DNA from: Phocicoccus pinnipedialis
Lineage (GTDB): Bacteria; Bacillota; Bacilli; Staphylococcales; Salinicoccaceae
Direction: 5' to 3'
Assembly: GCF_903994035.1 (NCBI RefSeq)
Contig: NZ_CAJEWB010000006.1
Span: forward strand, 1-64,000
DNA: 64,000 nucleotides
A model generated the notes under the pieces. The model was not told where the DNA came from, ran no database searches, and was given only the letters and a program-made list of their open reading frames with translations. How positions within the stretch are numbered: the stretch's first letter is position 1; each line of letters begins with the position of its first letter. Below, piece by piece: positions 17,678-26,682 of this stretch. The position numbers and the translations under genes were made by a program.

Positions 17678-18133
17678 ATGAAAGATATTAAGACTTATGA
17701 ACCTATGATTATGAGCATCATTAAAAAACTTGGCATAAAGTATCACATTGATGAGTATATGCAAATTGGACGTATTACAGTCTTCACTGCACAAAATACA
17801 TTCGATGAAGAAAAGGCAAAATGTACACAAGACCAATATATATATACGAGAATCTACCAGCGTCTTATAGACACAATTAGAAAGGAATCAAACTACCAAA
17901 AATATCACACAACTACTGAAGACACCCTCATGACTACGCATTCGTATAGAGATCAATATGATTATATCTATTTTGAAGATCTCAAAACAAACTTGAATGA
18001 ACGTGAACAATATGTTTTTACTTATCTGTTAAATGGCTATAGCATATCAGAAATTTCAGTAATGCTTGGTGTATCAAATTCAACCGCAAAAAATATAAGG
18101 AAGAGTATACGAGAGAAGCTAAGCAAAGTTTGA
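17678..18133 (+). CDS. Small sigma-70 family factor (SigH/ComX-like) divergent from comK
   Basis: 151 residues with only regions 2 and 4. Region 2 (about 20-75) contains HIDEYMQIGRITVF, TFDEEKA and RIYQRLIDTIRKES. Region 4 (about 100-150) contains LNEREQYVFTYLLNGYS, ISEISVMLGVSNSTAKNIR, a typical -35 reading helix-turn-helix. No region 1.1 or anti-sigma gene is visible. The size fits the SigH/ComX group that drives competence genes in staphylococci and streptococci, and the divergent position from comK supports such a role. Staphylococcal sigH normally lies elsewhere in the genome. An ECF-like or phage-type sigma cannot be ruled out. Confidence 0.78.
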   Translation: MKDIKTYEPMIMSIIKKLGIKYHIDEYMQIGRITVFTAQNTFDEEKAKCTQDQYIYTRIYQRLIDTIRKESNYQKYHTTTEDTLMTTHSYRDQYDYIYFEDLKTNLNEREQYVFTYLLNGYSISEISVMLGVSNSTAKNIRKSIREKLSKV

Positions 18134-18195
18134 ACACTTGAAAACCATATGATTTTTTAGTATAATAATTTGACTATGCGTTTGGAGGGGTTCCT

Positions 18196-18399
18196 TTGAG
18201 TAAGAAAGAAGAAGAAATCGAAATCATCCCAGCTGAAGTCGGAGATTTTGTTGAGTTCAATGACGGTCGACTGGGTAGAGTTGAAAAAGTAAATGAAAAC
18301 TCTGTCATTGTAGATATTACAATAAATGAGGACTGGGACGAAAATGAAGATTTCGAAAAAACAGTCGTCAATCATAAACGCTACAAAATTCTTAAATAA
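18196..18399 (+). CDS. DUF2187 family small KOW-like protein (YkvS-like)
   Basis: 67 residues; a charged N-terminus precedes a beta-barrel-like core (GDFVEFNDGRLGRVEKVNEN, VIVDITIN, NHKRYKILK) typical of DUF2187/YkvS proteins, whose role is unknown. The start is TTG 18196, chosen because GGAGGGG lies 5 nt upstream. It lies 62 nt after the sigma factor gene with no terminator between, so read-through is possible. A strong hairpin follows. Confidence 0.8.
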   Translation: MSKKEEEIEIIPAEVGDFVEFNDGRLGRVEKVNENSVIVDITINEDWDENEDFEKTVVNHKRYKILK

Positions 18400-18402
18400 T
18401 TT

Positions 18403-18440
18403 AAAAAGGTGTACTCTTATCTTTAGAGTACACCTTTTTT
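18403..18440 (+). terminator. Terminator after DUF2187 gene
   Basis: AAAAAGGTGTACTC and GAGTACACCTTTTTT form a perfect 14-bp stem around a 9-nt loop, with a T-run at the right end. Confidence 0.92.
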
Positions 18441-18695
18441 CTATTCATATTGCGTTTCAAAGAAGTCACTGTCTAACCCCTTCTTATCAAAGAAACGATT
18501 ATATGAAATAACTCGATGATCTCTGATCATTTCAAGTACATCTGGATCTACCATAAGCGTCTTCTAAGTATCTCCCATTCACATACAAGCTGTCTTGGGT
18601 TACTCCCGTAATTTCATTAAATACCTCTCACATATTTCTAGTTAGTTACCATGGTACCAAAGTACTACCATTATTTCATTTTGTTGTTTATCCAT
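18441..18695 (-). pseudogene. Decayed small gene with several frameshifts
   Basis: Leftward reading gives protein-like pieces in successive frames: MDKQQNEIMVVLWYHGN from ATG 18695, then EVFNEITGVTQDSLYVNGR in another frame, then MVDPDVLEMIRDHRVISYNR and KKGLDSDFFETQYE ending at TAG 18441-18443. Joined, they would be a protein of some 75-80 residues. I do not recognise the family. The start lies within the ktrB terminator, with no ribosome site. The pieces look like a dead gene, though each is short enough that chance cannot be excluded. Confidence 0.5.
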
Positions 18696-18732
18696 AAAAA
18701 AGAAACCAAGATTACTTTACGAAATCTTGGTT
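18694..18732 (-). terminator. Terminator of ktrB
   Basis: Leftward, AACCAAGATT and AATCTTGGTT form a 10-bp stem around a 9-nt loop, followed by TCTTTTTT. Confidence 0.85.
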
Positions 18733-18737
18733 AAATT

Positions 18738-20090
18738 TTACCCAACCATCAGTCTTTCTTCTGGGTATTTAAATACTTCTTTCGTTTGTTTTCCACCGAT
18801 TGAGAGCAAGAATGACACGAATCCAACACGCCCAATAAACATAAATAGAATAATAACACATTCACTTATTGTTGATAAATCGCTCGTAATACCCATAGAC
18901 ATTCCACACGTCCCGAATGCACTCGTCACTTCAAAGATAATTGCAGCGAGTCCAAATCTTGAGCCGTCTACAAAATCAATAATACACACGCCAATAAATA
19001 CTAAGAATATCGCAATCGCAAGCACTACAAATGCTCTATAGATATCCTGTCGCGCAATCGTACGCTTAAACACACTCACATGTTTACGTCCCTTTGAGAA
19101 CGCTACAACTGTGACGATGATAATAAGCAGTGTCGTCGTTCTGATTCCCCCACCAGCAGATGATGGAGATGACCCAATAAACATGAGCATCGAGAGAATC
19201 AACTGCGTGACTTCATTCAGTGTCGATGGATCCTCAACGACAATTCCACCACTTCTTGCAGAAATCGACATAAACACGCCATTCATAATTTTTGAGAACA
19301 CCGATTCATCAACACTATTCCCATTCCACTCTAATAGTGTATACAGGAATGCACCAAGTAAGAATAGTATTGAGTACATCGTTACAGTCACTTTTGTGAA
19401 TAAACTAAACTTGAATCTCGAATTTTTCTTGCTAAAGTATTCCTTTATTTCAATTAATACAGGATACCCAATTGCACCTAAAACAATCTGCATCATCACT
19501 GGCACTTGTACGAAGTAGTTGTTACTATACCCAATTAGTGATTGCTCATATAAGTCAAAACCACAATTGGTCGTTGCCGAAATCGATAAAAATACACCAT
19601 CGAGTAACGATTTCCCAAAATCGCCCGTTTGTATGTAAAATATTGTAGTGTAGATGATTGCACCAATCAATTCAATCACAAAAAGTAATTGTACAATGTT
19701 TAGAACGAGCCTAACCCCGCCACTCATCTTTACTTGGTTGTTATCTACCATGATTGCTGCACGCTCTTTGAGACCGACCTTTACGCCAAGTACGACCCAA
19801 ACAAAAGTAGATACTGCCATTATCCCAATACCACCAAGGTTTAATATAAACATCAGTACAATATATCCAGGTAATGAAAAAGTCTCTGCAATATTGACCG
19901 TAGTGAGCCCCGTAACTGAAATTCCTGATGCAGCGACAAACACAGTGTCCATAAATGATACAGCTGCACCATCACGATATAAGAATGGAATTTGCATGAG
20001 TAGTGTCGCAATAAAAAGACTCATTGCATAATAAAATAAAATTAATCTCTGAGGACTTGTACTCCTAAACAAACTCATGATTGATTGCAA
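18738..20090 (-). CDS. ktrB: Potassium uptake channel subunit KtrB
   Basis: 450-residue TrkH/KtrB membrane protein that carries K+ with a KtrA/KtrC regulatory ring; no ktrA is in the window. The four pore loops are visible: SVTGLTT, ATTNCGFD, SARSGGI (often SARTAGF) and TSAFGTCG, with about eight membrane spans. The start is TTG 20090: GGGGTGAG sits 5 nt upstream of it, while the ATG four codons later is 17 nt away. Its place next to comK and htrA is the staphylococcal order. Confidence 0.9.
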   Translation of the reverse strand: MQSIMSLFRSTSPQRLILFYYAMSLFIATLLMQIPFLYRDGAAVSFMDTVFVAASGISVTGLTTVNIAETFSLPGYIVLMFILNLGGIGIMAVSTFVWVVLGVKVGLKERAAIMVDNNQVKMSGGVRLVLNIVQLLFVIELIGAIIYTTIFYIQTGDFGKSLLDGVFLSISATTNCGFDLYEQSLIGYSNNYFVQVPVMMQIVLGAIGYPVLIEIKEYFSKKNSRFKFSLFTKVTVTMYSILFLLGAFLYTLLEWNGNSVDESVFSKIMNGVFMSISARSGGIVVEDPSTLNEVTQLILSMLMFIGSSPSSAGGGIRTTTLLIIIVTVVAFSKGRKHVSVFKRTIARQDIYRAFVVLAIAIFLVFIGVCIIDFVDGSRFGLAAIIFEVTSAFGTCGMSMGITSDLSTISECVIILFMFIGRVGFVSFLLSIGGKQTKEVFKYPEERLMVG

Positions 20091-20166
20091 ATTATCTCAC
20101 CCCTTTAATATCATTTATCATACGCTCTATTATACCCTCTTTCAATACAATTCGAGACGACTAGAC

Positions 20167-20199
20167 CAAAAAAATAAGATTAGGGAGTCCCTAATCTTA
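20167..20199 (-). terminator. Terminator of htrA
   Basis: TAAGATTAGGGA and TCCCTAATCTTA form a 12-bp stem with almost no loop, followed leftward by a run of seven T. Confidence 0.85.
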
Positions 20200-20207
20200 A
20201 ATCGATA

Positions 20208-21560
20208 TTATTCTAAAGTTGCTTTTGTGGTTTGTTTTTTACCATCTCTGTAGAATTCAATTGTGATGTCATCTCCAATTTCTTTCTTTTCATAGAGATA
20301 ACGACGTAGTTTCAGAGAGTTTTCAATTGCTTCACCGTCTAGAGACACTATCAAATCATACGCTCTAAGTTCAGCTTGGTTTGCAGGAGAATTCTCCTGA
20401 ACTCCAGTTACTAATGCACCCATTGTTACTTCTTCAGGTAAGTTTAATTGACCTTGCAAAATCTCACTAGAAATTGTATATATATCCATCATACTTACCC
20501 CTAAAAATGGACGCTTCACTTCTCCAAATTCTTCTAGGTCTTTAATAATTCTTGCAACTTCATTAGAAGGTATCGCAAATCCAATACCTTCTACGTTGTC
20601 CGTTCCAATCTTCATTGAGTTAATACCAATTAAATCACCACTGCTGTTTATTAGTGCCCCACCAGAATTTCCTGGATTAATCGCTGCATCTGTTTGGAGT
20701 ACACTTGCCTCCCAATCGATACTACCATCATTATCAAAATCAACAGGAATTGCACGGTCTAAAGCTGACACAATGCCACGTGATACTGATCCAGAAAACA
20801 TCGCACCGAGTGGTGAACCGATTGCAATCGCATCTTCACCTACTAAAATCTTATCACTATCTGCAAACTCGATTGCAACGTCGATATTACCACGTTCAAT
20901 GCGAAGGACAGCTAAGTCAGTCCAAATGTCTGCACCAATGAGTTCAGCTGGAATCGATTGACCAGACTCTAAGTTTACCTTTAACTCAGACGCACCCTCA
21001 ATCACATGATTATTTGTCACAATGTATGCATTGTTTTCATCGATCTTATAAATGACACCTGAGCCACTTCCAGCCTCCTCGATTTTACCTGCATCCAATC
21101 CATATAGTGACTGAGTTTCTTGCAAGTTAATTACAGAAACTACCGCTGGACTTGCTTTTTTAACTGCTGCAGTGGTATCCGTGATCACCTTGTCTCTATG
21201 TTCTTTCTCTAAGTCTTTTTTTACTTCACTTAGTTCTTTGGATTCTGTTTGATTCCTATTATTATCTGTTACTGGAGTATCTCCATTAAAAAAATTATGA
21301 TAGAGCACTACTACAAGCACAGCGCCAACAATACCTGCGAGAAGTGGTATGAGTAATGATGAAAAACACCCACCTCGTTTATCCGTACGGGGTTCCTCAT
21401 AAAAATCATTTGTCTCTTTAGGCGCATAAGTTTCCTTCTCTACGCCACTATTCTCTTTCATTTCTTCGTTATTGTCTTTGTCTTCATCTTCATTTAAAAA
21501 TGAATGGGATTTACGTCTGAATCTTTCATCAAAAGATTCAGGTCTGTTTTCATTCGACAT
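20208..21560 (-). CDS. HtrA-type membrane-anchored serine protease
   Basis: A surface quality-control protease of about 450 residues. An acidic cytoplasmic N-terminus (1-60) precedes one membrane helix (about 68-88), an extracellular trypsin-like domain with His185 (VTNNHVIEG), Asp215 (WTDLAVLR) and Ser299 (NPGNSGGAL), then a C-terminal PDZ domain (about 355-445). ATG 21560 is chosen because AAGGAG lies 7 nt upstream; GTG 21566 would overlap the site. It is the HtrA paralog next to prfC-murE in staphylococci. No CssR-type operator was recognised upstream. Confidence 0.9.
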   Translation of the reverse strand: MSNENRPESFDERFRRKSHSFLNEDEDKDNNEEMKENSGVEKETYAPKETNDFYEEPRTDKRGGCFSSLLIPLLAGIVGAVLVVVLYHNFFNGDTPVTDNNRNQTESKELSEVKKDLEKEHRDKVITDTTAAVKKASPAVVSVINLQETQSLYGLDAGKIEEAGSGSGVIYKIDENNAYIVTNNHVIEGASELKVNLESGQSIPAELIGADIWTDLAVLRIERGNIDVAIEFADSDKILVGEDAIAIGSPLGAMFSGSVSRGIVSALDRAIPVDFDNDGSIDWEASVLQTDAAINPGNSGGALINSSGDLIGINSMKIGTDNVEGIGFAIPSNEVARIIKDLEEFGEVKRPFLGVSMMDIYTISSEILQGQLNLPEEVTMGALVTGVQENSPANQAELRAYDLIVSLDGEAIENSLKLRRYLYEKKEIGDDITIEFYRDGKKQTTKATLE

Positions 21561-21580
21561 ATGCACACTCCTTAATTATT

Positions 21581-22351
21581 TTAAGCAGCTTTGTTTGTTT
21601 TAAATCGATCACTAAACCAACCAACAAGTATAATGATTACCATTACTGACCAGAATGTCAATTTCCAAACAGTAGAATGAGGGAAGTCTTCAGGTAGTAC
21701 ACCGAGATCCGGATGCGCTAATGTTAATACTGCAAGCTTAATACCTACCCATCCAACAATTGTAAATGCTGCAACTTCGAGTCCTGGTTTTTGATCTAAA
21801 ATCTTTACGAACCAGTTCGCAAAGAATCTCATGATGATTACACCCATGAGTCCACCGACAACCATAACTGAATATTGGCCGACGTTAATACCAAAGAAGT
21901 CACCACCTATGTGTGGTAATGCAAGTGCGATCGCTGCTGCTGCTAAAATTGAGTCAATCGCAAATGCGATATCGGCAATTTCTACTTTCAATACCGTCAT
22001 CCAGAAACCAGAATGTTTTTTATTCTTCTCCTTTTCAAGCAATTCCTCTGCTGAATGGTTGTCTTTCTTCATGAAGGCAAGTATGTGACTGATTGATACG
22101 TACAGTAAGTAGAGTGCACCAATTGCTTGTACCCACCACCACTGAACAAGCCATACAAGCATTAATACAGCTATCATACGGAATATGAAAGCCCCGAGTA
22201 ATCCGTAGAACAATGCTTTTTGCCTTTGTTTAGGTTCTAAGTGTTTAACCATTACGGCAAGAACGACTGCGTTATCTGCTGCAAGTAATCCTTCTAATAC
22301 AACGAGTACAATTAAGACCCAGCCATATTCTAATAAAATTGTTGTATCCAT
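21581..22351 (-). CDS. TerC family manganese exporter
   Basis: 256-residue membrane protein with about seven to eight spans and the TerC signatures LEGLLAADNAVVLAVMV (about 19-35) and KVEIADIAFAIDSILA (about 122-137), whose acidic residues bind metal in the family. Relatives in Bacillus (MeeF, MeeY) export Mn2+ and load secreted enzymes. A manganese riboswitch with its own terminator lies directly upstream, so expression should rise with Mn2+. GGAGAG precedes the ATG. The staphylococcal neighbourhood is preserved. Confidence 0.9.
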   Translation of the reverse strand: MDTTILLEYGWVLIVLVVLEGLLAADNAVVLAVMVKHLEPKQRQKALFYGLLGAFIFRMIAVLMLVWLVQWWWVQAIGALYLLYVSISHILAFMKKDNHSAEELLEKEKNKKHSGFWMTVLKVEIADIAFAIDSILAAAAIALALPHIGGDFFGINVGQYSVMVVGGLMGVIIMRFFANWFVKILDQKPGLEVAAFTIVGWVGIKLAVLTLAHPDLGVLPEDFPHSTVWKLTFWSVMVIIILVGWFSDRFKTNKAA

Positions 22352-22375
22352 TTTTTCTCTCCTTTACATTTACAA

Positions 22376-22425
22376 ACAAAAAGAGACCATAGTCAAATAG
22401 ACATGCGTCTACTTGCTATGGTCTC
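22376..22425 (-). terminator. Riboswitch-controlled intrinsic terminator before terC
   Basis: GAGACCATAG and CTATGGTCTC pair around an inner A/T stem and are followed leftward by TTTTTG. The 5' arm overlaps the conserved GAGACC end of the aptamer, so metal binding and termination are mutually exclusive. Confidence 0.88.
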
Positions 22426-22520
22426 ACTGTACAAAATTAATTTGCTCAACACACCGGGATTTTTTCCGTCATGACGATGTGTTGATAGAATTTCTATTCG
22501 TTACTCCCCATAGGGTATAT
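22420..22520 (-). promoter_or_regulatory. yybP-ykoY manganese riboswitch
   Basis: Read leftward, the leader shows CCTATGGGGAGTAAC, then a CGTCATGACGG hairpin element, CCCGGTGTGTTGAGCAA and finally GAGACC. These are the conserved blocks of the yybP-ykoY class in the right order. This class senses Mn2+ and often controls TerC/MntP exporters, matching the gene behind it. Confidence 0.88.
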
Positions 22521-22537
22521 ATTTGCTTGTTAACAAT

Positions 22538-22566
22538 ACTATACTGAAATTTTTGAGACATGTAAA
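22538..22566 (-). promoter_or_regulatory. Sigma-A promoter of the riboswitch-terC transcript
   Basis: -35 TTTACA (22566-22561), a 17-nt spacer and -10 TATAGT (22543-22538), starting right after the prfC stop codon. Initiation would be about 7 nt downstream, just before the aptamer. Confidence 0.7.
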
Positions 22567-22569
22567 GAT

Positions 22570-24126
22570 TTAAAGTAGACTATATAGTTTTACCACCGGA
22601 TACTTGTCTTGAAACCATCTTAAAGCAAACTCATTTTCAAATAGGAATACTTTGTTGCCATAACGGTCATCCACTAGAGTGGAGCGCGTTGTGCTCATTG
22701 CATCGGTAATCACATCTTCATTCTCAATCCATCGCGCAATTTTCTTACCGATAGGCTCCATGATGACATCCGTATTATATTCATTTTTCATTCTGTGTTC
22801 GAATACTTCAAACTGTAACTGCCCCACCGCACCTAAGATTGGTTGGTTTGTATGAATCGTTTTATAATACTGAATTGCACCCTCTTGAACGAGTTGTTCA
22901 ATACCTTTATAGAAGTGTTTCTGCTTCATTACGTTTTTAGCAGAAACTTTTACGAATAACTCAGGCGTGAATTGTGGTAAGTCCACGTATTCAATATGCT
23001 TGCTTGATGTCAATGTATCACCAATTTGATACGTTCCGGTATCGTACAGACCAATAATATCACCCGCATAAGCATGGTCTAAAGTTTTAGTCGAATCTGC
23101 CATGAACATTGTCGCACGCGAAATCTTAGACTTCTTACCTGTACGCTGTAACGTTAAGTCCATGCCACGTTCGAACTCACCAGACACGATACGCATAAAT
23201 GCAATTCTATCTCTGTGTCTCGGGTCCATATTTGCTTGAATTTTAAAGATAAATCCAGAAAACTCTTTGTCAGTTGGTTCTACGATTCCTCCATTTTTCG
23301 TTTCATTCGCTTTTGGAGATGGTGCAAAGTCTACGAATGTATCTAAGAACTCTGCAATACCAAATGATGCAAGGGCTGATCCGAAAAATACCGGAGTTAA
23401 ATCACCACGTGCGATCTTTTCTTCATCGAACTGATCGCCTGCTTCTTCTACTAACATAAACTCTTCCATTGCTGTTTGATATGCAACGTCTTCTTCTATT
23501 TTATGAGGCGTTTCTAATTCATAAAATTCGTTGAATTTTAGTGGTTCGTCTTCGCGATATGGGTTGATTTCACGCTTACGTCTGTTGATAACACCAAAGA
23601 AACTTGGTCCCATACCAACTGGCCATGTCATCGGATACGTTTCAATATCAAGCGTTTCTTCGATCTCTTCAAGTAGCTCAAAAGGCTCTTTCCCCATGCG
23701 GTCCAGTTTATTAATAAACGTAAATACTGGAATTCCACGCATCTTAGCGACTTTAAATAGCTTTAACGTCTGAGGCTCGATACCTTCAGCTGCGTCAATT
23801 ACCATAACTGCACTGTCCACTGCCATTAGTGTACGATACGTGTCTTCAGAGAAGTCTTCGTGTCCTGGCGTGTCTAAGATGTTGATTTTATATCCATCAA
23901 AGTCAAATTGCATCACCGAACTCGTCACGGAAATACCACGCTCTTGTTCTACCTTCATCCAGTCAGAAGTTGCAAATTTACCTGTCTTACGCCCTTTAAC
24001 TACACCCGCTTCACGGATTGCTCCACCAAAGAGTAGTAAGTTTTCTGTTAGTGTCGTTTTACCTGCGTCCGGGTGCGAGATGATTGCGAACGTCTTTCTT
24101 TTTTCTATTTCTTCTTTAAATCCCAT
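22570..24126 (-). CDS. prfC: Peptide chain release factor 3 (RF3)
   Basis: 518-residue translational GTPase that recycles RF1/RF2 after termination. The G motifs are SHPDAGKT (near 18-25), [10 protein letters not shown] (switch I region), [14 protein letters not shown] and NKLDR. RF3-specific domains follow. The length matches the roughly 520 residues in staphylococci. AGGAGAAC precedes ATG 24126. It overlaps the small upstream gene by 11 nt, so murE, the small gene and prfC are probably one transcript. Confidence 0.96.
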   Translation of the reverse strand: MGFKEEIEKRKTFAIISHPDAGKTTLTENLLLFGGAIREAGVVKGRKTGKFATSDWMKVEQERGISVTSSVMQFDFDGYKINILDTPGHEDFSEDTYRTLMAVDSAVMVIDAAEGIEPQTLKLFKVAKMRGIPVFTFINKLDRMGKEPFELLEEIEETLDIETYPMTWPVGMGPSFFGVINRRKREINPYREDEPLKFNEFYELETPHKIEEDVAYQTAMEEFMLVEEAGDQFDEEKIARGDLTPVFFGSALASFGIAEFLDTFVDFAPSPKANETKNGGIVEPTDKEFSGFIFKIQANMDPRHRDRIAFMRIVSGEFERGMDLTLQRTGKKSKISRATMFMADSTKTLDHAYAGDIIGLYDTGTYQIGDTLTSSKHIEYVDLPQFTPELFVKVSAKNVMKQKHFYKGIEQLVQEGAIQYYKTIHTNQPILGAVGQLQFEVFEHRMKNEYNTDVIMEPIGKKIARWIENEDVITDAMSTTRSTLVDDRYGNKVFLFENEFALRWFQDKYPVVKLYSLL

Positions 24127-24346
24127 TATGTTCTCCTAATTCTTTTAAAATTCGAACTGCAAAAGTTTCTGCGTCACTTTCATCCATCACGCTAAATAAG
24201 AAAGAGACGATCTCCATTTCGTCTCTTTCCTCCAGTGTGAATGATAGAAACAATTCCGGTATCGCGATAACCGTATCTTCATCTTCAATTATATAAATTT
24301 CTGTTTCGATACCGTTATAAACTGTTTTAAATTTCTTCGTATTCAT
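24116..24346 (-). CDS. Small conserved protein of unknown function between murE and prfC
   Basis: About 76 residues, acidic, with alternating beta segments ([26 protein letters not shown]) and a C-terminal helix ([14 protein letters not shown]). I do not recognise a named family; staphylococci appear to have a similar small gene in this position. ATG 24346 is used because AGAAGGT lies 9 nt upstream. The 20-nt overlap with murE and the 11-nt overlap with prfC suggest translational coupling. Confidence 0.72.
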   Translation of the reverse strand: MNTKKFKTVYNGIETEIYIIEDEDTVIAIPELFLSFTLEERDEMEIVSFLFSVMDESDAETFAVRILKELGEHNGI

Positions 24347-25814
24347 CACTTTTATACCTTCTGTAAGCAGCATCTAGTACGATTAAATCGTCTCTATGTG
24401 GCACTTTCACGTGTCCTTCCATAATCTGATACGGCTCGCGTCCTTTACCTACGAGCAGTAAGGTGTCGCCATCGTCAGCAAATTCTACCATTCTTTTAAT
24501 AGCCTCTTCACGGTCAATAAACGTTTCGTAATTTTTGTGCATCATACCGCGCTCTAAAATATCGATGAGCATTTGTTTATCATCGTTACCCGGATTGTCT
24601 ACCGTAATAAATACATAATCTGCCATCGATGCAATACGTCCCATCTCTTCTGCTTTGGAGTAATCACGCTCACCAGTCATACCAAGAAGTAAGATAAGTT
24701 TTTGTTTCTTGAAAGGAATGACTGTTTCAAGCACCTTTTGAAGTGCATCAGGTGAATGTGCAAAGTCAATAATCAGGTCGATTGGAAGAGTCTTGTCTAA
24801 TACTTCTAGGCGGCCGGACACTGGTTTCATATCTTTAACCGTATTTATGATTTCTTCGAGCTCATATCCTTGCAACCATTCTGATATAATCGCACAAATT
24901 AGGTTAGAAATGTTATATTCTCCAACAAATGGAGAATGAATGAAGAACTCGCCTTCAGGCGTATTGAGTGTAAATTCTGTGTATTCAAGCGTACCATTAA
25001 CATTTGTAGGATAAAAATCCGCTTCGCTAGTATTCCCGAAAGTAATTACTTCGTACGGTGTCATTGTTTTATACTCATCTGACCACTCGTCATCGTTATT
25101 TAAAATGACATATCTACGCTTGCGGAGATCCTGTCCGAGTTGACTAAAGAGAAGGCCTTTCGTAAATCCATACTCCGTCATCGTATTGTGGAAATCAAGA
25201 TGGTCTTGAGAAAGGTTGGTGAAAATTGTGATGTCGAAGTTTAGTCCGTATGTACGGCCAAGCTTCAATGCGTGTGAGGACACTTCCATCGTGAACACAT
25301 CCATCTTTTCATCTTCAGCTTCTTTTAGATTTCTGTGTAAACGTGTCGTTTCAGGTGTCGTGTTCGCTGATGGATAATGCTCTTCTGAAAGCATGAAGCC
25401 ATTCGTACCAAGATACGCTGTTTCCTTCCCCATCGCAAGACTCAAGTTATGAATCATCGTTGACACAGTTGTCTTACCATTCGTACCAGTAACACCAATC
25501 ATCGTCATCGATTCGTGTGGAAATTCGTAGATATATTCACTAAATAATGCTGCAACTCTTTCTGGATCCTTTACTTGTACTAGTCCAACATTTTCTGGCA
25601 ACTCTCTCGTTCTGTCTGAAAGGATGAACTTACACCCCTTATTGATGGCATCATCTATAAAGTCAAATCCATCAACAGTCGTGCCCCTAACCGCAACAAA
25701 AATGCTCGTCGCGTTCGTCTCTCTAGAGTCAATCGTAATATCTGTGACTGACTCTGGCAATGTGCCATATACTTTCTTTATTTTTAATAACGATAATAAT
25801 TGTTCTGTTTTCAT
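24327..25814 (-). CDS. murE: UDP-MurNAc-tripeptide synthetase, L-lysine type
   Basis: 495-residue cytoplasmic Mur ligase that adds the third amino acid to UDP-MurNAc-L-Ala-D-Glu. The ATP loop is GVTGTNGKTT (about 107-116). The substrate motif VDNPGNDDK has DNPxND rather than the DNPR of diaminopimelate enzymes, so L-lysine is expected, as in staphylococcal walls. AGGTGG lies 5 nt before ATG 25814. It heads the murE-small gene-prfC group. Confidence 0.94.
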   Translation of the reverse strand: MKTEQLLSLLKIKKVYGTLPESVTDITIDSRETNATSIFVAVRGTTVDGFDFIDDAINKGCKFILSDRTRELPENVGLVQVKDPERVAALFSEYIYEFPHESMTMIGVTGTNGKTTVSTMIHNLSLAMGKETAYLGTNGFMLSEEHYPSANTTPETTRLHRNLKEAEDEKMDVFTMEVSSHALKLGRTYGLNFDITIFTNLSQDHLDFHNTMTEYGFTKGLLFSQLGQDLRKRRYVILNNDDEWSDEYKTMTPYEVITFGNTSEADFYPTNVNGTLEYTEFTLNTPEGEFFIHSPFVGEYNISNLICAIISEWLQGYELEEIINTVKDMKPVSGRLEVLDKTLPIDLIIDFAHSPDALQKVLETVIPFKKQKLILLLGMTGERDYSKAEEMGRIASMADYVFITVDNPGNDDKQMLIDILERGMMHKNYETFIDREEAIKRMVEFADDGDTLLLVGKGREPYQIMEGHVKVPHRDDLIVLDAAYRRYKSDEYEEI

Positions 25815-25905
25815 TTTTCCACCTCATCACTGTAACAATTATACCTTTATTTATTGAATTTATAAACATTCATGAAAAAACACTCTTACATGATGTAAGA
25901 GTGAA

Positions 25906-26682
25906 TTATTGGTTTGCCTCTTTTTCGGCTTTTATAGCTTTTTTCTTATCTCGTCTTTTTATCAGAATAATACTGACTTCATATAATACAATCATCGGAG
26001 AAAGTGTAATTAGATGCGTAAATAAGTCGGGCGGTGCAATGAGGGCCGTCACCACTAGTAAAATAAAATACGCATACTTTCTCATGTTTTGCATAATCTG
26101 AGCATCAAGTAATCCGATATAATTTAAGAATAGGATCACGACTGGCAACTGGAATATCAGTCCAAAAGGGATCGTCGTCATCAGTAGGAAGCTCATGTAT
26201 TCATCTGCAGTAACAAGTACGTCAAAGTTACGTTCACCCATAGATATTAAGAAGAAATAGCTGAGTGGATGGACAATGAAATATCCAAATAACACACCAG
26301 CAATAAATAAAAACAACATGCCTGGTAAACTACTTTTAATGAATAGCGTTTCACGTTCTACAAGTCCCGGCTTCATAAATTGCCATATGAAATAACAGAT
26401 AAAAGGGATGGATAGTCCAAGGCTGATTGCCCCAGATGTTTGAATGTAGAAACGAATGACCTCAAAAGGACCGAGTACGACAATATCGGCTCCCTTAGAA
26501 ACAACTGGAAACCACCAAGTTACAGATGCAAATATGATGACAAACCAAATAGCTATGGCGATAGCACTTTTCATGACCACCGCACGTAAATCCATAAGAT
26601 GCTCAGTCAAGCTCGCCATATTATCATCTTGCGTCAGCTTCTTGCGCTTACGTTTAACAATCTCTGTCTCTTTTTCTTCCAT
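25906..26682 (-). CDS. tatC: Twin-arginine translocase subunit TatC
   Basis: Six-span core receptor of the Tat system, about 258 residues. The start is ATG 26682 with CAGGTGAA 7 nt upstream; longer readings lack a site. Typical features are LTEHLMDLRAVV before the first span, the FMKPGLVERE loop, and P-rich turns in YFIVHPLSYFF. The C-terminus is basic. TatA, normally adjacent, is not found on either side. A likely client with a twin-arginine signal lies at 30049-30825. Confidence 0.92.
   Translation of the reverse strand: MEEKETEIVKRKRKKLTQDDNMASLTEHLMDLRAVVMKSAIAIAIWFVIIFASVTWWFPVVSKGADIVVLGPFEVIRFYIQTSGAISLGLSIPFICYFIWQFMKPGLVERETLFIKSSLPGMLFLFIAGVLFGYFIVHPLSYFFLISMGERNFDVLVTADEYMSFLLMTTIPFGLIFQLPVVILFLNYIGLLDAQIMQNMRKYAYFILLVVTALIAPPDLFTHLITLSPMIVLYEVSIILIKRRDKKKAIKAEKEANQ

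Noticed and set aside
20596-20961. Antisense open frames inside htrA and other long genes
   Set aside because: They lie opposite well-supported genes, lack ribosome sites and show no protein-like motifs.
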